This document shows, in pieces, positions 35,715 through 45,645 of a stretch of DNA of 64,000 bases; position 1 is the stretch's first letter, and the number at the start of each line of letters is the position of its first letter. This stretch comes from Clostridium hydrogeniformans DSM 21757 (GTDB taxonomy: Bacteria > Bacillota > Clostridia > Clostridiales > Clostridiaceae), in contig NZ_JMLJ01000007.1 in the NCBI RefSeq assembly GCF_000686705.1, positions 186,001 through 250,000 of the forward strand, in the 5' to 3' direction. The notes below the pieces were generated by a model that was not told the DNA's origin, did not search any database, and saw nothing but the letters and a program-made list of their open reading frames with translations. The position numbers and the translations under genes are program-made.

Positions 35715-36908
35715 TTATGCCTCCTTAGCCATTTTTATTTCTTCTATAAGATTTGGAATAACTTTATATAAATCTCCAACAATTCCATAATGGGCAACCT
35801 TAAAGATTGGAGCATTCTCATCCTTATTTATAGCAAAAATATAATCAGAATTATTCATTCCTGCAGTAAATTGAACTGCTCCAGAAACTCCACATGTTAT
35901 TATAAGCTTAGGTCTTACTGTTCTACCACTTAGTCCAACCTGATCCTTAGCAGTGGCCCATCCATTTTCTATTAAAGGTCTAGTAACAGCTACTTTTCCT
36001 TCAAGTAAGGTAGCAAGTTCATTTATAAGCTCTAAATCTTTTTCAGATTTAACCCCTCTACCCGCAACTACTAATACCTCTGCATCAGCAATACTTACTT
36101 CTATTTCCTTTTTCACTACTTTTAAAACCTTAGATTTAGACTTAAGTTCCTCTTTATTTATAGTACAAAGAGTAAGTTTACCACTCTTTTCTTCATTTCT
36201 TGTTGGTGGATTCATAACCTTATATCTTACAGTTGCAAGCTGAGGTCTTGAATTTGGAGTTATTATTTGTGCCATTATATTTCCACCAAATGCTGGTCTT
36301 ATCTGAACTAAATCCGTATTTTCCTTTATATCTAATATGGTACAGTCAGCAGTAAGTCCTGTTCTAAATCTTGCTGCTACCCTTGGAGCTAAGGATCTTC
36401 CAACGGTAGTTGCACCTACTAATATAACGGATGGCTTTATACTGTCTATACATTTCTCAAAAGCTGATACATAAGGCTCTATTCTAAAATGCTTTAATTC
36501 TGCATCATCATAAACCATAACTTCATCTACTCCATAATGAAGTAATTCCTCTGCTTTTTCCTTAATATTATCACCTATAAAGATACAATAAACTTTATGA
36601 TTAACCTTATTAGCTAGTTCTCTAGCCTTACCTATAAGTTCATAGGTGACAGGATGAATTTCTCCATCTACATGGTCTACATAAACTAATACACCATTCC
36701 ACTTACTTTTATCTATTTCAACTATTTCTTCATCTTCTATATATTCTACTGCTCCCTTTGGACCTTTGTTAACACATAATCTACACATTTTACAGCTTGA
36801 ATTTATGTCTAGTTGTCCTTTGTTATTCTCTAAAGCACCAAAAGGACATATTTTTATAATATCATCTATATTAACAACCTTTTCTTGATTAACGACTAAT
36901 TTACCCAT
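35715..36908 (-). CDS. lctC: Electron-transfer flavoprotein alpha subunit (LctC)
   Basis: A 397-residue EtfA with an extra N-terminal ferredoxin-like domain: a CP in [10 protein letters not shown] plus [12 protein letters not shown] supplies four cysteines for one [4Fe-4S] cluster. Then follows the Etf alpha domain and the C-terminal FAD domain with [38 protein letters not shown] and [13 protein letters not shown]. The ferredoxin domain is typical of LctC-type bifurcating Etf. Second gene in the operon, 16 bases after etfB. Confidence 0.92.
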   Translation of the reverse strand: MGKLVVNQEKVVNIDDIIKICPFGALENNKGQLDINSSCKMCRLCVNKGPKGAVEYIEDEEIVEIDKSKWNGVLVYVDHVDGEIHPVTYELIGKARELANKVNHKVYCIFIGDNIKEKAEELLHYGVDEVMVYDDAELKHFRIEPYVSAFEKCIDSIKPSVILVGATTVGRSLAPRVAARFRTGLTADCTILDIKENTDLVQIRPAFGGNIMAQIITPNSRPQLATVRYKVMNPPTRNEEKSGKLTLCTINKEELKSKSKVLKVVKKEIEVSIADAEVLVVAGRGVKSEKDLELINELATLLEGKVAVTRPLIENGWATAKDQVGLSGRTVRPKLIITCGVSGAVQFTAGMNNSDYIFAINKDENAPIFKVAHYGIVGDLYKVIPNLIEEIKMAKEA

Positions 36909-36924
36909 TTATCTTCCCCCTAAT

Positions 36925-37713
36925 CTATATAAATTTTAACTCTTTAAGTTTTGATGCAATATTTTTAGCTAATTTTTCTCCCTCTCCTTGCCAAACTTCT
37001 CTATGAGAGTTTACTTCTGGTGGAAATATTCTCTCAACCTGTGTTGGAGATCCACTTAATCCATATTTCTTTTCATCCTGATCTTCAAACTCTTTAAAAG
37101 ATAATACTTTTATTTCCCTGTTTTCTGTTTCCATTTTCTTTTTATAGGAAGGAAGACGAGGTTCAAAAATATCCTTTTCTACTGTTATTAATGCTGGAAA
37201 TTCTACCTCTATTATCTCTAAAGTATTAGGCATGTCCATTTCTACCACTACGGAGTTATCCTTTACTTCAATTAATTTTCTAACATTGGCAACATGAGGA
37301 ATACCTAAATATTCTGCCATTTCCGGACCAACTTGAGCTGTATCTCCATCTGTAGTTTGTTTTCCGCAAATTATAAGATCAAAATCTCCTGATTTTCTTA
37401 CTCCTTGAGATATGGTATAAGATGTAGCAAGTACATCTGCACCAGCAAATTTTCTATCAGAAAGAAGCATCCCTTCATCTGCTCCCATAGAATATGCTTC
37501 TTTTATAACTTTAGTAGCCTGAGGTGGTCCCATACTTAATACCTTTACATTTCCACCCTTTTCTTCCTTAATTCTTAATGCTGTTTCTAAAGCATATAAA
37601 TCATAAGGATTCATCTTGGAATCTACTCCATCTCTTTTTAAAACCCCAGTTACAGGATCCACTTCTACCTTATTTGTTCCTGGAACCTGTTTAATACACA
37701 CTAATATGTTCAT
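36925..37713 (-). CDS. lctB: Electron-transfer flavoprotein beta subunit (LctB)
   Basis: A 262-residue EtfB. The opening [16 protein letters not shown], the [19 protein letters not shown] segment and the AMP/FAD region [26 protein letters not shown] are clear. In bifurcating Etf this subunit holds the beta-FAD that splits electrons. ATG 37713 is chosen; the GTG nine bases upstream overlaps the AAAGGGTGAG ribosome site. First gene of lctBCD. Two FadR-type operators lie 60-87 bases upstream. Confidence 0.92.
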   Translation of the reverse strand: MNILVCIKQVPGTNKVEVDPVTGVLKRDGVDSKMNPYDLYALETALRIKEEKGGNVKVLSMGPPQATKVIKEAYSMGADEGMLLSDRKFAGADVLATSYTISQGVRKSGDFDLIICGKQTTDGDTAQVGPEMAEYLGIPHVANVRKLIEVKDNSVVVEMDMPNTLEIIEVEFPALITVEKDIFEPRLPSYKKKMETENREIKVLSFKEFEDQDEKKYGLSGSPTQVERIFPPEVNSHREVWQGEGEKLAKNIASKLKELKFI

Positions 37714-37772
37714 AAAACTCACCCTTTCAAATTTTATGTAAATTACTAAATGTAACTGTTATGTAGGTAAGA

Positions 37773-37800
37773 GGTCATACCACTTAAATTGGTAAGACCA
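37773..37800. promoter_or_regulatory. Paired FadR/LldR-type operators
   Basis: GGTCATACC (37773-37781) and TGGTAAGACCA (37790-37800) are two GGTnnnACC palindromes, the half-site type bound by FadR-group GntR regulators of lactate genes. They sit 60-87 bases before lctB. The GntR regulator gene 2.6 kb upstream in the same orientation is the natural candidate to bind here. Confidence 0.7.
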
Positions 37801-38284
37801 CTTTCTGTTTTTATTATAACTCCATGTGTAAAGCTTTTCTAGTATTGTTAAGATATTAACCATGAAAGTTTTTTATCAACATCCTTCAGTTCTTTGTTTT
37901 AGAAAAGATTTTATACAATTAGTTTACAAAAAGTTATTATTTCATCTATTTAATTTGCTAATAATTGATATAAATTTAACTATTAAATTCATATTAATTA
38001 TTCTCTTTATATATAACTGTAATTTTAACATATATTCTTATTACTCTAACAGCTACTTAATAAAATATAATTTATAGATTCCATTATAAATCTCCATTAA
38101 ATAATGGCTTATTTTATTAACTCCTATTAAACTTTTGCTATAAGTTAAATGATTCTTTTTAAATCTAAATCTTATCCTATAAAAACAGACTACAGCACTT
38201 TCATGCCATAGTCCTATATGAATTCTCTAATAATTAACCTTTATTTAGATATATTTAGCCTTTATATTTAAGCCTTATATGCCT
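37801..38284. other. Intergenic region, no convincing gene
   Basis: AT-rich. A 71-codon open frame on the plus strand (37862-38077) lacks a ribosome site and has low-complexity Leu/Ile/Phe/Lys content, so I do not call it. The 3' end of the sialidase-like gene and the lct promoter region flank it. A weak stem GACTA/TAGTC near 38190-38213 may end the sialidase-like transcript. Confidence 0.4.
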
Positions 38285-39862
38285 TTAGCAGTCCATATCA
38301 TAATCGCATCTATATCTCCTCTTCCTATGCTCATAGTGACAATGTTCCTTATCTTTGCATCTTACATTTATTTCTGGTGCAAAAACATTAACTGGCTTAA
38401 ATTTGTTTCTTATATTATTACTATTCTCTCTCCAATCTCTATCATGATCATGATGCTTCTCCCTCTTATCACACTCACAAGGATCACTATTTCCTACTGG
38501 ATCCATAGATCTTGTCTGTATAAAGAAAACATCTGGATTATTTCCATTAGGATCATTTCTATTGTCTCCCCATGCATGAAGTAAGGTATTTCCTGGACCT
38601 ATAATAACTTGATTATAATCTCCCATATAAAGATTACCGAATCCTGTAGTACTTGGATTATTACTAAGGACCCTAGAAAATACAGTACTAACCATGGATT
38701 CTGGTCCTAACCCATTCTGAAGAGAGAAAGTTTTCTTAAATAATGCAAAGGTCTGATCTCCAATTCCTATTGTACCATTGCTAGAATTAAAACGTGCATA
38801 TTGAATATGAGCACCATGGCAATCTGCTGCAACAGAAGGGAAAAATTCATGGGCAATATTATTAGTGGCTTGTATTATATTCCAATTATCCCCTCTATTA
38901 GAGCTATAAGCCAAATAAATATCATCTCCGGTGGTAGGTTGATTTCTTCCATCAGTCCAAACAACATAAATTACTCCATCTGGTCCTATGGAAACTGAAG
39001 GGAACTCAAGAATACGAATATTTTTAGCTGTAGTTACTTGAATAACATCTCTATTAAACCTTCCATCACTTACCACTGCCGTTCCTGCAATGGTAACATT
39101 AGAAACCAGTATAGGATTCGTAAAGGTAAATCCTCCATCAGTAGACCTTACCATTCTTATTGCTCTTCCTGGAACCCCAGCTGCAGTACGATCTAAATAA
39201 ATAACATAAATTACTCCATTCTGATCCACTGTTACATTGGCTCCAAGAGGGCTTCCAGTAGTAGTAATATCTATAGGTGCAATTAGAACTTGAGGATTAG
39301 GTCCTACAGATAGCTTAGAAAATCTAAGTCTATTAGTGGTAAGGTTTGTCCAAACCACATATACAGATTCATTTTTAGGTCTGTTGAAATCAGGTCCTAC
39401 TGTAACCCATGGCTTATCATCATTAATAGCAGCAGGGTCACTTATTCTTATAGGTGTTCCAAAATTAATTGCTGCTGTGGACTTGTTAATCTCTCCTACA
39501 CTTAATTGAATAAATAAATTATTAGTACCTAAAGGAGCACCTAAATGAGCAAAATAGAATATCCCCTTAGAATCTACTGATAAAACTGGATCTCCTCTAT
39601 TTGCATTGTTAGCAATACTTGGAACTCCACTAGTGTCAACCCATGTATTTCCCCCATCATTAGAGTAAGAAAATCCAGTAGCATTTGGAGTATTACTTGC
39701 ATCATTATATCCAAAAGCTACAAAGTTTTTATAATAAGCTAAACTTGTTTCACTTTGATCTATACGTCCATTAGCATTAATGTCTTTGGCAACTGAATTT
39801 ACTTGTCTTTCCCCTATAGGTCTAATACTAATACACCTTTCTTTATCTTTAGTATCTCTCAT
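38285..39862 (-). CDS. Sialidase-fold (BNR repeat) protein with His/Cys/Asp tail
   Basis: A 525-residue protein. Residues 1-425 form a beta-propeller of the sialidase/BNR type: Asp-box units SNDGGNTW, STDGGFTF and SSNRGDNW are visible, with repeated GVIYVV(W/I)TD strands. The sialidase RIP motif and the arginine triad are not evident, so a true sialidase activity is doubtful. The last ~75 residues are rich in His, Asp, Arg and Cys (CECDKREKHHDHDRD, CHYEHRKRRYRC). No signal peptide or anchor is present. This makes a spore-coat or exosporium-like structural protein more likely than an enzyme, by inference. ATG 39862 follows TTGGAGGGGG. Confidence 0.75.
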   Translation of the reverse strand: MRDTKDKERCISIRPIGERQVNSVAKDINANGRIDQSETSLAYYKNFVAFGYNDASNTPNATGFSYSNDGGNTWVDTSGVPSIANNANRGDPVLSVDSKGIFYFAHLGAPLGTNNLFIQLSVGEINKSTAAINFGTPIRISDPAAINDDKPWVTVGPDFNRPKNESVYVVWTNLTTNRLRFSKLSVGPNPQVLIAPIDITTTGSPLGANVTVDQNGVIYVIYLDRTAAGVPGRAIRMVRSTDGGFTFTNPILVSNVTIAGTAVVSDGRFNRDVIQVTTAKNIRILEFPSVSIGPDGVIYVVWTDGRNQPTTGDDIYLAYSSNRGDNWNIIQATNNIAHEFFPSVAADCHGAHIQYARFNSSNGTIGIGDQTFALFKKTFSLQNGLGPESMVSTVFSRVLSNNPSTTGFGNLYMGDYNQVIIGPGNTLLHAWGDNRNDPNGNNPDVFFIQTRSMDPVGNSDPCECDKREKHHDHDRDWRENSNNIRNKFKPVNVFAPEINVRCKDKEHCHYEHRKRRYRCDYDMDC

Positions 39863-40095
39863 TATATCCCCCTCCAAAATATTTATTTTAATAATTAAAT
39901 ACATTGGAAATATATGATGCTACTTTATAATATTCTTAAACTATTTATATGGCAGTTAAAAACTGCATGGGAATTTTTTGAGATTATTTCAGAAGTCTTA
40001 AAAAATATAACTTTATAACTTTTATAGAATTTTACACAAGGATAATATTATATAAAAGTTATAATATTTAGATGAATTTCTCTATAAAATTAAAC
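39863..40095. other. Promoter region of sialidase-fold gene
   Basis: AT-rich; no gene and no recognised sigma-G/E/K consensus that I would stand on. Lies between two leftward genes. Confidence 0.4.
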
Positions 40096-40130
40096 AAAAG
40101 TAACCCAAACTTAAAATTAAGGTTACTTTT
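40096..40130 (-). terminator. Terminator downstream of GntR gene
   Basis: AAAAGTAACC and GGTTACTTTT form a 10-bp stem with T-rich flanks, 195 bases past the stop of the GntR-type regulator. The bases between (40131-40324) hold no gene. Confidence 0.65.
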
Positions 40131-40324
40131 TTATATAAAGATAATTAATTTTTATTTTTTAATGAAAATGTATCATTAAATCTTTTATCCCCCTATAAAG
40201 TAACTTATTTCATAAGTCTTAATATAAGGTTCCAATATAAATTCTTAACTTATTCCTTAAAATATTCTTAATTTACAATACTTTATATAGATGTATCAAG
40301 TATTTTTAGAAAAACTTTATAGAC

Positions 40325-41017
40325 TTATAAATGCAGAGCATTTTTAATTAAATCTAAATGCTTTTTCATCTCTTTATAAGCATTTTCCTCATTTCTTTCT
40401 TTAAGTGATTCTAATATCTTTTCATGAGAAGACATTAGTACATCCTTAGTTTCCTCTGCGGCAAGAATAGCACCTCTTGAACTTTTTATAAAATTATCCA
40501 TAAGTTTTGATATGGTTTCAAAGAAGTTTATTATAAGTGGATTTTTTGTGGATTTTATAATAATATAGTGAAACTCCTTATCTAAGGTAGACTTTTCATC
40601 TTCACTATTACTATTTCTAAGATTATCTATAACTTCCTCAAGAACTTGAATTTCACTATTCTCTATTCTTTTAGCAGAAATCACCACTGCCTCTAATTCT
40701 AATACTCTTCTAAACTCATAAAGAGATTTTATAGATATATCTTCTAATATAAACATTATAGACATTGGTTCTATTAAAGTATTATCAAAAGTTTCTTTTA
40801 TATAGTTTCCGGACCCCTGCTTACTTTCAGTTAGTCCTACAACCTCTAATGCAATTAATGCTTCTCTTATAGATGCCCTACTAACCCCTAGTTGCTCTGC
40901 CATATCTCTCTCAGAAGGTAATTTATCACCTTTTTTTAATTTACCTTCTATTATCATTTCCTTTATTTGATTTATAACTTGTTTATATACTTTTTCCCCT
41001 TTTATTGATGTAAACAC
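40325..41017 (-). CDS. GntR/FadR-family regulator, likely of lactate genes
   Basis: A 230-residue regulator. The N-terminal winged helix is classical GntR (QIKEMIIEGKLKKGDKLPSE, then AEQLGVSRASIREALIALEVVGL). The C-terminal FCD domain is helical and binds organic acids with a metal; LDKEFHYIIIKSTKNPLI carries the D...H residues, and MSSHEKILESLKERN a second His. Related regulators (LldR, LutR, LctA) repress lactate oxidation genes. It is placed upstream of lctBCD with one unrelated gene between them, and FadR-type operators occur before lctB. Confidence 0.88.
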   Translation of the reverse strand: MFTSIKGEKVYKQVINQIKEMIIEGKLKKGDKLPSERDMAEQLGVSRASIREALIALEVVGLTESKQGSGNYIKETFDNTLIEPMSIMFILEDISIKSLYEFRRVLELEAVVISAKRIENSEIQVLEEVIDNLRNSNSEDEKSTLDKEFHYIIIKSTKNPLIINFFETISKLMDNFIKSSRGAILAAEETKDVLMSSHEKILESLKERNEENAYKEMKKHLDLIKNALHL

Positions 41018-41131
41018 TAAAGGCTACCTCCAAACTCAATATAAATTATACTTTATCTTAGCTTAACTATTATAACATTAATATTAAGGGAAAAAAATCT
41101 TAAACTATGATATTATAAAGATTTTTCTTAT

Positions 41132-41335
41132 TTATTCTATTTTCATTGATGCAGTAACTCCATTATTACTTAGCTCCTCTACAATTGTTTTTTCTAATGC
41201 TGTAACTATAGCCTCTTTAATTTTCTCTTCTACCTTGCTCTTAATCATAGCCTCTGGTAAAAATCCAAAGGAACCATGTTTTCTTGCTACTTCTTTATGA
41301 TTTTCAACTTCAATTTTAAGGTTGATATTTATCAT
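41132..41335 (-). CDS. Small hypothetical protein
   Basis: A 67-residue soluble protein with a good AAAGGAGAAAG site before the ATG. Predicted beta strand (INLKIEVEN), then an amphipathic helix (PEAMIKSKVEEKIKEAIVTALEKTIVEELS) and a final strand (VTASMKIE). No family recognised. Lies upstream of the GntR gene in the same direction with 114 bases between. Confidence 0.6.
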   Translation of the reverse strand: MININLKIEVENHKEVARKHGSFGFLPEAMIKSKVEEKIKEAIVTALEKTIVEELSNNGVTASMKIE

Positions 41336-41476
41336 ATACTTTCTCCTTTTATATACTTTATATATTTCTACATATGTATGAAAAGTATAAAATATTCACC
41401 TTAAATTAAGGTAATTTAACATAGTTTATTATAATATACTTCTATTAAGAAAAAATATTATATGGAGGCGTAGATT

Positions 41477-42193
41477 TTGCTAAACAATAAAGTTATAAAA
41501 ATTATCTATAAAAATCCTAGTGACATCCAACAGATTGCCTACTTAATTACTGATATATTAAGACACGATATAAATGTCTCTTCAAAAGACATGCTTATAT
41601 TAAGCAATGGTAACTCTATTGAGTTTGTACAAGAAGATAATCCAGCTATAAAAGGATTATTATTTAAAGAAGAACATATATCCTACTATTGCATAGGTGG
41701 AATATCAAAATCTTATCTTAAATCTGTTAAATCAAAGTTTCCTGACTTTGTACATTGTTTTTCTTCTGGAATTCATATAACTTATGCTGTTAACACTATA
41801 ATTAAAGATGTAGTAACCCTTGAGACTACATCTTATTACATTATAGATAAGGATATGACATTAAGCAGTATTAATCTAACTCTCCTAGAGCTTAAGTATC
41901 CAAATATAAGAATACTTAATATAGAAAACCTAGAAGATGAAGTTAATATGTTAAAGAGTATTCTTTTAAACAAAAATTTTGATACTTTAAAAAGAAACTT
42001 TTTAAAAAAATTTATCTCCTTAACTGAAACTGCGTCTATTAACCCATATTTAGATGAGTTAAAATTATTTCCTTTATTTAATATTCCAAGGGAACTACTT
42101 AATTTTATATTAAAAGAGGAGCTTAGTATAATTAATAATAAAATAGATTCTCTTATTAGTGAAAGAATCTCTCTGGAAGAAAAGCTTAGCTAG
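41477..42193 (+). CDS. Hypothetical protein
   Basis: A 238-residue soluble protein with TTG start after TGGAGG. No family is recognised. It looks alpha/beta in the first two thirds (MLILSNGNSIEFVQEDNPAIKG, TSYYIIDKDMTLSSINLTLLELKYPNIRIL) and helical at the end. No signal peptide, membrane helix or cysteine pattern. It has its own terminator and no operon partner. Confidence 0.6.
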   Translation: MLNNKVIKIIYKNPSDIQQIAYLITDILRHDINVSSKDMLILSNGNSIEFVQEDNPAIKGLLFKEEHISYYCIGGISKSYLKSVKSKFPDFVHCFSSGIHITYAVNTIIKDVVTLETTSYYIIDKDMTLSSINLTLLELKYPNIRILNIENLEDEVNMLKSILLNKNFDTLKRNFLKKFISLTETASINPYLDELKLFPLFNIPRELLNFILKEELSIINNKIDSLISERISLEEKLS

Positions 42194-42236
42194 TAATTAA
42201 CTACTGCTAATATATTTTTCTTGTTTCTTCAAATAT

Positions 42237-42283
42237 AATATAGGCTATATATTAATAATAAGTTTATGCATATAGCCTATATT
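42237..42283 (+). terminator. Hairpin terminator
   Basis: AATATAGGCTATAT and its complement, 19-nt loop, 45 bases after the stop of the unknown rightward gene; a short T-run follows. Confidence 0.65.
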
Positions 42284-42374
42284 ATTTAAACTATATAATT
42301 TTCACCTATTAAATATGAATCTAACAACTATATACTTCGTGCAACTAAGTGCACTAATCATTGTGAGGTAATTT

Positions 42375-43574
42375 ATGAAATTTATAAAATCTAATTATTA
42401 TTTATATATAGGAATTATTATTTTACTTGTAAGTTCCATATTACTTTTAGTATTTTCAAAAGAAATTTCTATTAGCTTAAATAAGAAAGATAAAAATTCT
42501 TCCTTAAATATCTCTTCTAAAACCTTAGATGATGAAATTACAGACCTTATAAAATCTACGCCTTTAGAAAAAAAGCTTTCTCAAATTATGATGATTTCTA
42601 TTGAGAACTTTAATAGCTCTCCATTAGTATCTCTTAATAATGAGGTTAAAGATTTCCTTATTAACTATGAGTTTGGAGGATTTATCCTATTTAAAAATAA
42701 CATTAGTACTAAAGATAATACCATAAACCTTATAAGTTCCATAAAGAAAACTAGTAATATTCCTATGTTTATAGGTTGCGATGAAGAAGGTGGAAGGGTT
42801 AGTAGAATTAATCTCTTTAAAGCTATTCCTTCTGCAAAACTACTAGGTGAAACTAGAGATCCTTCCTTAGTTTACTCTACTGGAAAAGCTTTGGGTGAAA
42901 ACCTTAAATCCCTAGGCATAAATGTTGATTTTGCACCTGTACTTGATATTAATACAAATCCTAAGAACCCTGTTATAGGAGATAGAGCTTTTGGAAATAC
43001 AAAAGAAATGGTAAGTACCTATGGAATAGAATTTATGAAAGGTCTATTAGATAGTGGTATTATAAGCTGTGTTAAACATTTTCCTGGCCATGGTGATACA
43101 TATTTAGACTCCCATAAAGCCTTACCTAAAGTTTATAAAAATATTGATAACTTGAAGTCCTTAGAAATTTACCCATTTAAAAAAGCTATTGAAAACAATG
43201 TACCTATGATAATGGTAGCTCATATTGCCTTACCTAATATAGGACATTGTAGTGCTCCGGCTTCTCTTTGTTCTTTTGTCATACAGGATATATTAAGAAA
43301 GGATTTAAATTATAATGGGGTAGTGGTTAGTGACGCTTTAAACATGGGAGCCATAACCTCAAATTATAGTGCTCTAGAAGCTAGTAAATTAGCTATTGAA
43401 AGTGGTAATGATATCTTACTTATGCCATTTAATATAAGTTCCTCAAAGGATATTGAAGAATTTCAAAAGTATTTTCTAGATCTTTTAAATATTATAAAAA
43501 ATAATAAGGTCTTAGAAGAAAATATAGATTTATCCCTAAAAAGAATTTTAAGTTTAAAAAGCAAATTAAACTAA
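42375..43574 (+). CDS. nagZ: Beta-N-acetylglucosaminidase, GH3 (NagZ-like)
   Basis: A 399-residue glycoside hydrolase family 3 enzyme that removes N-acetylglucosamine from muropeptides or other glycans. An N-terminal membrane helix (about residues 8-29) anchors it or acts as a signal. Family marks are GCDEEGGRVSR, KSLGINVDFAPVLDIN, the catalytic loop KHFPGHGDTYLDSHKALP with the His/Asp dyad, and the nucleophile Asp in VVVSDALNMGAI. Gram-positive NagZ proteins are exported and work in wall recycling, which fits the anchor. Single gene. Confidence 0.92.
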   Translation: MKFIKSNYYLYIGIIILLVSSILLLVFSKEISISLNKKDKNSSLNISSKTLDDEITDLIKSTPLEKKLSQIMMISIENFNSSPLVSLNNEVKDFLINYEFGGFILFKNNISTKDNTINLISSIKKTSNIPMFIGCDEEGGRVSRINLFKAIPSAKLLGETRDPSLVYSTGKALGENLKSLGINVDFAPVLDINTNPKNPVIGDRAFGNTKEMVSTYGIEFMKGLLDSGIISCVKHFPGHGDTYLDSHKALPKVYKNIDNLKSLEIYPFKKAIENNVPMIMVAHIALPNIGHCSAPASLCSFVIQDILRKDLNYNGVVVSDALNMGAITSNYSALEASKLAIESGNDILLMPFNISSSKDIEEFQKYFLDLLNIIKNNKVLEENIDLSLKRILSLKSKLN

Positions 43575-43751
43575 TAAGTTAACTCTAATTTATATGATAT
43601 ATGAATTTTTCTTTTAATTAACTTATTCATTAAAACACCTTTGATTTACAGTATTTTAGACATGTGCATAAATTAAATTTAAAACTTAAAATCCTATATT
43701 TTAATCTTAGAACTTAACCTATAAAGTAAAGGTGCCTACTTTAAATTATTG

Positions 43752-43837
43752 AGTTTAATTTATACATCTGGCTAGAGCAATATAAATCAATGATATTTTC
43801 AATGAATAATCTAAGGACTTATATTAAAATCCTATAT
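43752..43837. repeat. MITE-like element, copy B
   Basis: This intergenic stretch matches the element at 27.17-27.25 kb in order and orientation: TTTATACAT, TATAAATCAA, ATTTT-AATGAAT and ATATTAAAATCCTATAT, with different bases between. A further TTAAAATCCTATATT lies at 43686-43700. The left inverted end is not preserved here. The rest of 43575-43872 has no gene. Confidence 0.45.
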
Positions 43838-43872
43838 TATCTAGGTATTATATCATTACATTAGAGTACAGT

Positions 43873-43917
43873 AAAAATACTATGAGGTTATTGAATACAA
43901 TAACTTCATAGTATTTT
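43873..43917. terminator. Terminator between convergent genes
   Basis: AAAAATACTATGAGGTTATT pairs with AATAACTTCATAGTATTTTT with one G-U pair and is followed by more T. It could serve the GH3 gene and the convergent BCCT gene. Confidence 0.75.
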
Positions 43918-43991
43918 TTTATACTCTAAATTGTTTATTTTCCTTTTAGTTCATATCTCTTATTTTTAAATAAGTTTTTAAAATATATGCC

Positions 43992-45518
43992 TTAACTTAT
44001 GGTATTTTTAACATTGCTACCTTTAGTTTTTACTACTATGCTCTTTTCCTCCTTAAGTGCCTTAATAATAGATACACATGCTAATATCATGACAAATATA
44101 AAAGGAAATGCCACTGCTATTGAAGCAGTTTGAAGAGCACCTAATCCTCCAGATAATAGTAAAGCTACTGCAAAAAGGGCTTGTACAATTCCCCAAAGTA
44201 TTTTTCTCTTATTACTTGGATTTAAGTTACCATTAGAGCTTAACATTCCAAGAACAAATGTAGCTGAGTTTGCAGAAGTTATAAAGAAAGTACATAATAA
44301 AAATACTGCAACTATAGATATTATTGCTCCAAATTTATAATTAGAAAGTACCACAAATAATGCTGTGTCTGGTTCTGCTGCTATACTTTTTAAAACATCA
44401 ATACTTAATTTATTTGAAAGGTTTAATCCCATACTTCCAAATACAGAAAACCAAACAAAAGATGCTAAAGAAGGTGCCACTATAACTCCCATTATAAATT
44501 CTTTTATAGTTCTACCTTTAGATATTCTAGCTATAAAAGTACCTACAAATGGTGCCCAAGCAATCCACCAAGCCCAATAAAATATTCTCCAGCTTCCAAG
44601 CCATCCATTATCCCCATAAGAGCTTATCTTAAGACTATCCTGTATAAAGTTTTGAACATATTCCCCTAAACCATTAACTAAGGAATTAATTATTTGGATT
44701 TTAGGTCCTATTAATATACAAAGAAGTAATAGTCCAAAGGCCACATATAAATTAATATCAGATATTAGCTTAATTCCCTTTTCTACCCCGCTTACAGCAG
44801 TAAGTATATAAATAACTGTAACTATTAATATTATTATTAACTGAACCTTATAGTTTTTAGGAATATTAAAAAGAAAATTTAATCCACTATTTATTTGAAG
44901 TGTTCCAAGTCCTAAGGATGTGGCAACCCCTCCTACTGTTGCAAATATGGCAAATATGTCTATAAGTTTTCCTATTGATCCCTTTGCTCTTTCTTCTCCT
45001 ATTATAGGTATAAATACTGAACTTACAAGAGCAGGCTTATTTTTTCTAAATTGAAAATATGCAAGAGCTAATCCTAAAATACTATAATTAGCCCATGGAT
45101 GGAATCCCCAGTGCATAAATACAGATTTCATTGCAAAATTAGCTGCTTCTGGAGAACCTGCAGTTCCATAGGGTGGATTTGTAAAATGAGCCAGTGGTTC
45201 TGCTACTCCCCAAAACACTAAACCTATTCCCATTCCCGCTCCAAATAACATAGCAAACCAAGATAAAGTACTATATTCTGGAGTTGAATTATCAGGTCCA
45301 AGCTTTATTTTTCCAAACCTACTAAAGGCTAAAAATAAAGCAAATATAACAAATATAAGCATAGAAAGTAAATAAGCCCACCCAAAATATTCAGTTAAAA
45401 ATTTCATTATACTACTAGCTATACTTTGAAAATTTTCACTAGCTATGATTCCCCAAAATACTACCATAATAGATAATAGTAAGGATATATAAAAAACTTT
45501 ATTATTCTCTTTTTTCAT
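43992..45518 (-). CDS. BCCT transporter for betaine/choline/carnitine
   Basis: A 508-residue BCCT-family carrier with 12 membrane helices. The family core is visible: GAGMGIGLVFWGVAEPL, the tryptophan box region WRIFYWAWWIAWAPFVGTFIARISKGRT, and FITSANSATFVLGML. It imports trimethylammonium compounds by Na+ symport or exchange. Its position just downstream of grdHI suggests that it brings in glycine betaine (or sarcosine) as substrate for the reductase. AAAGGAG precedes the ATG. A hairpin separates it from grdH. Confidence 0.93.
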   Translation of the reverse strand: MKKENNKVFYISLLLSIMVVFWGIIASENFQSIASSIMKFLTEYFGWAYLLSMLIFVIFALFLAFSRFGKIKLGPDNSTPEYSTLSWFAMLFGAGMGIGLVFWGVAEPLAHFTNPPYGTAGSPEAANFAMKSVFMHWGFHPWANYSILGLALAYFQFRKNKPALVSSVFIPIIGEERAKGSIGKLIDIFAIFATVGGVATSLGLGTLQINSGLNFLFNIPKNYKVQLIIILIVTVIYILTAVSGVEKGIKLISDINLYVAFGLLLLCILIGPKIQIINSLVNGLGEYVQNFIQDSLKISSYGDNGWLGSWRIFYWAWWIAWAPFVGTFIARISKGRTIKEFIMGVIVAPSLASFVWFSVFGSMGLNLSNKLSIDVLKSIAAEPDTALFVVLSNYKFGAIISIVAVFLLCTFFITSANSATFVLGMLSSNGNLNPSNKRKILWGIVQALFAVALLLSGGLGALQTASIAVAFPFIFVMILACVSIIKALKEEKSIVVKTKGSNVKNTIS

Positions 45519-45609
45519 AAGGCTCTCCTTTCTGAATATATAGATTTTATATCTTCCCCTATTCTAGTTAAATTTTAAATGTAATACATAATGGTATAAT
45601 TTATAAGGT

Positions 45610-45643
45610 TAATTGGGAAATAGATAAGTCCATTTCCCAATTA
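45610..45643 (-). terminator. Hairpin between grdH and transporter gene
   Basis: TAATTGGGAAAT pairs with ATTTCCCAATTA across ten bases just after the grdH stop. No long T-run follows on the minus strand, so it may be a partial terminator or an mRNA processing/stability stem that separates reductase and transporter expression. Confidence 0.55.
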
Positions 45644-45645
45644 AA

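Noticed and set aside
37862-38077. 71-codon rightward open frame upstream of the lct operon
   Set aside because: Low-complexity content, no ribosome site and no homology-like pattern.
38285-39862. Secreted sialidase
   Set aside because: Asp-boxes are present but there is no signal peptide and no evident arginine triad or RIP motif, so enzymatic naming is not justified.
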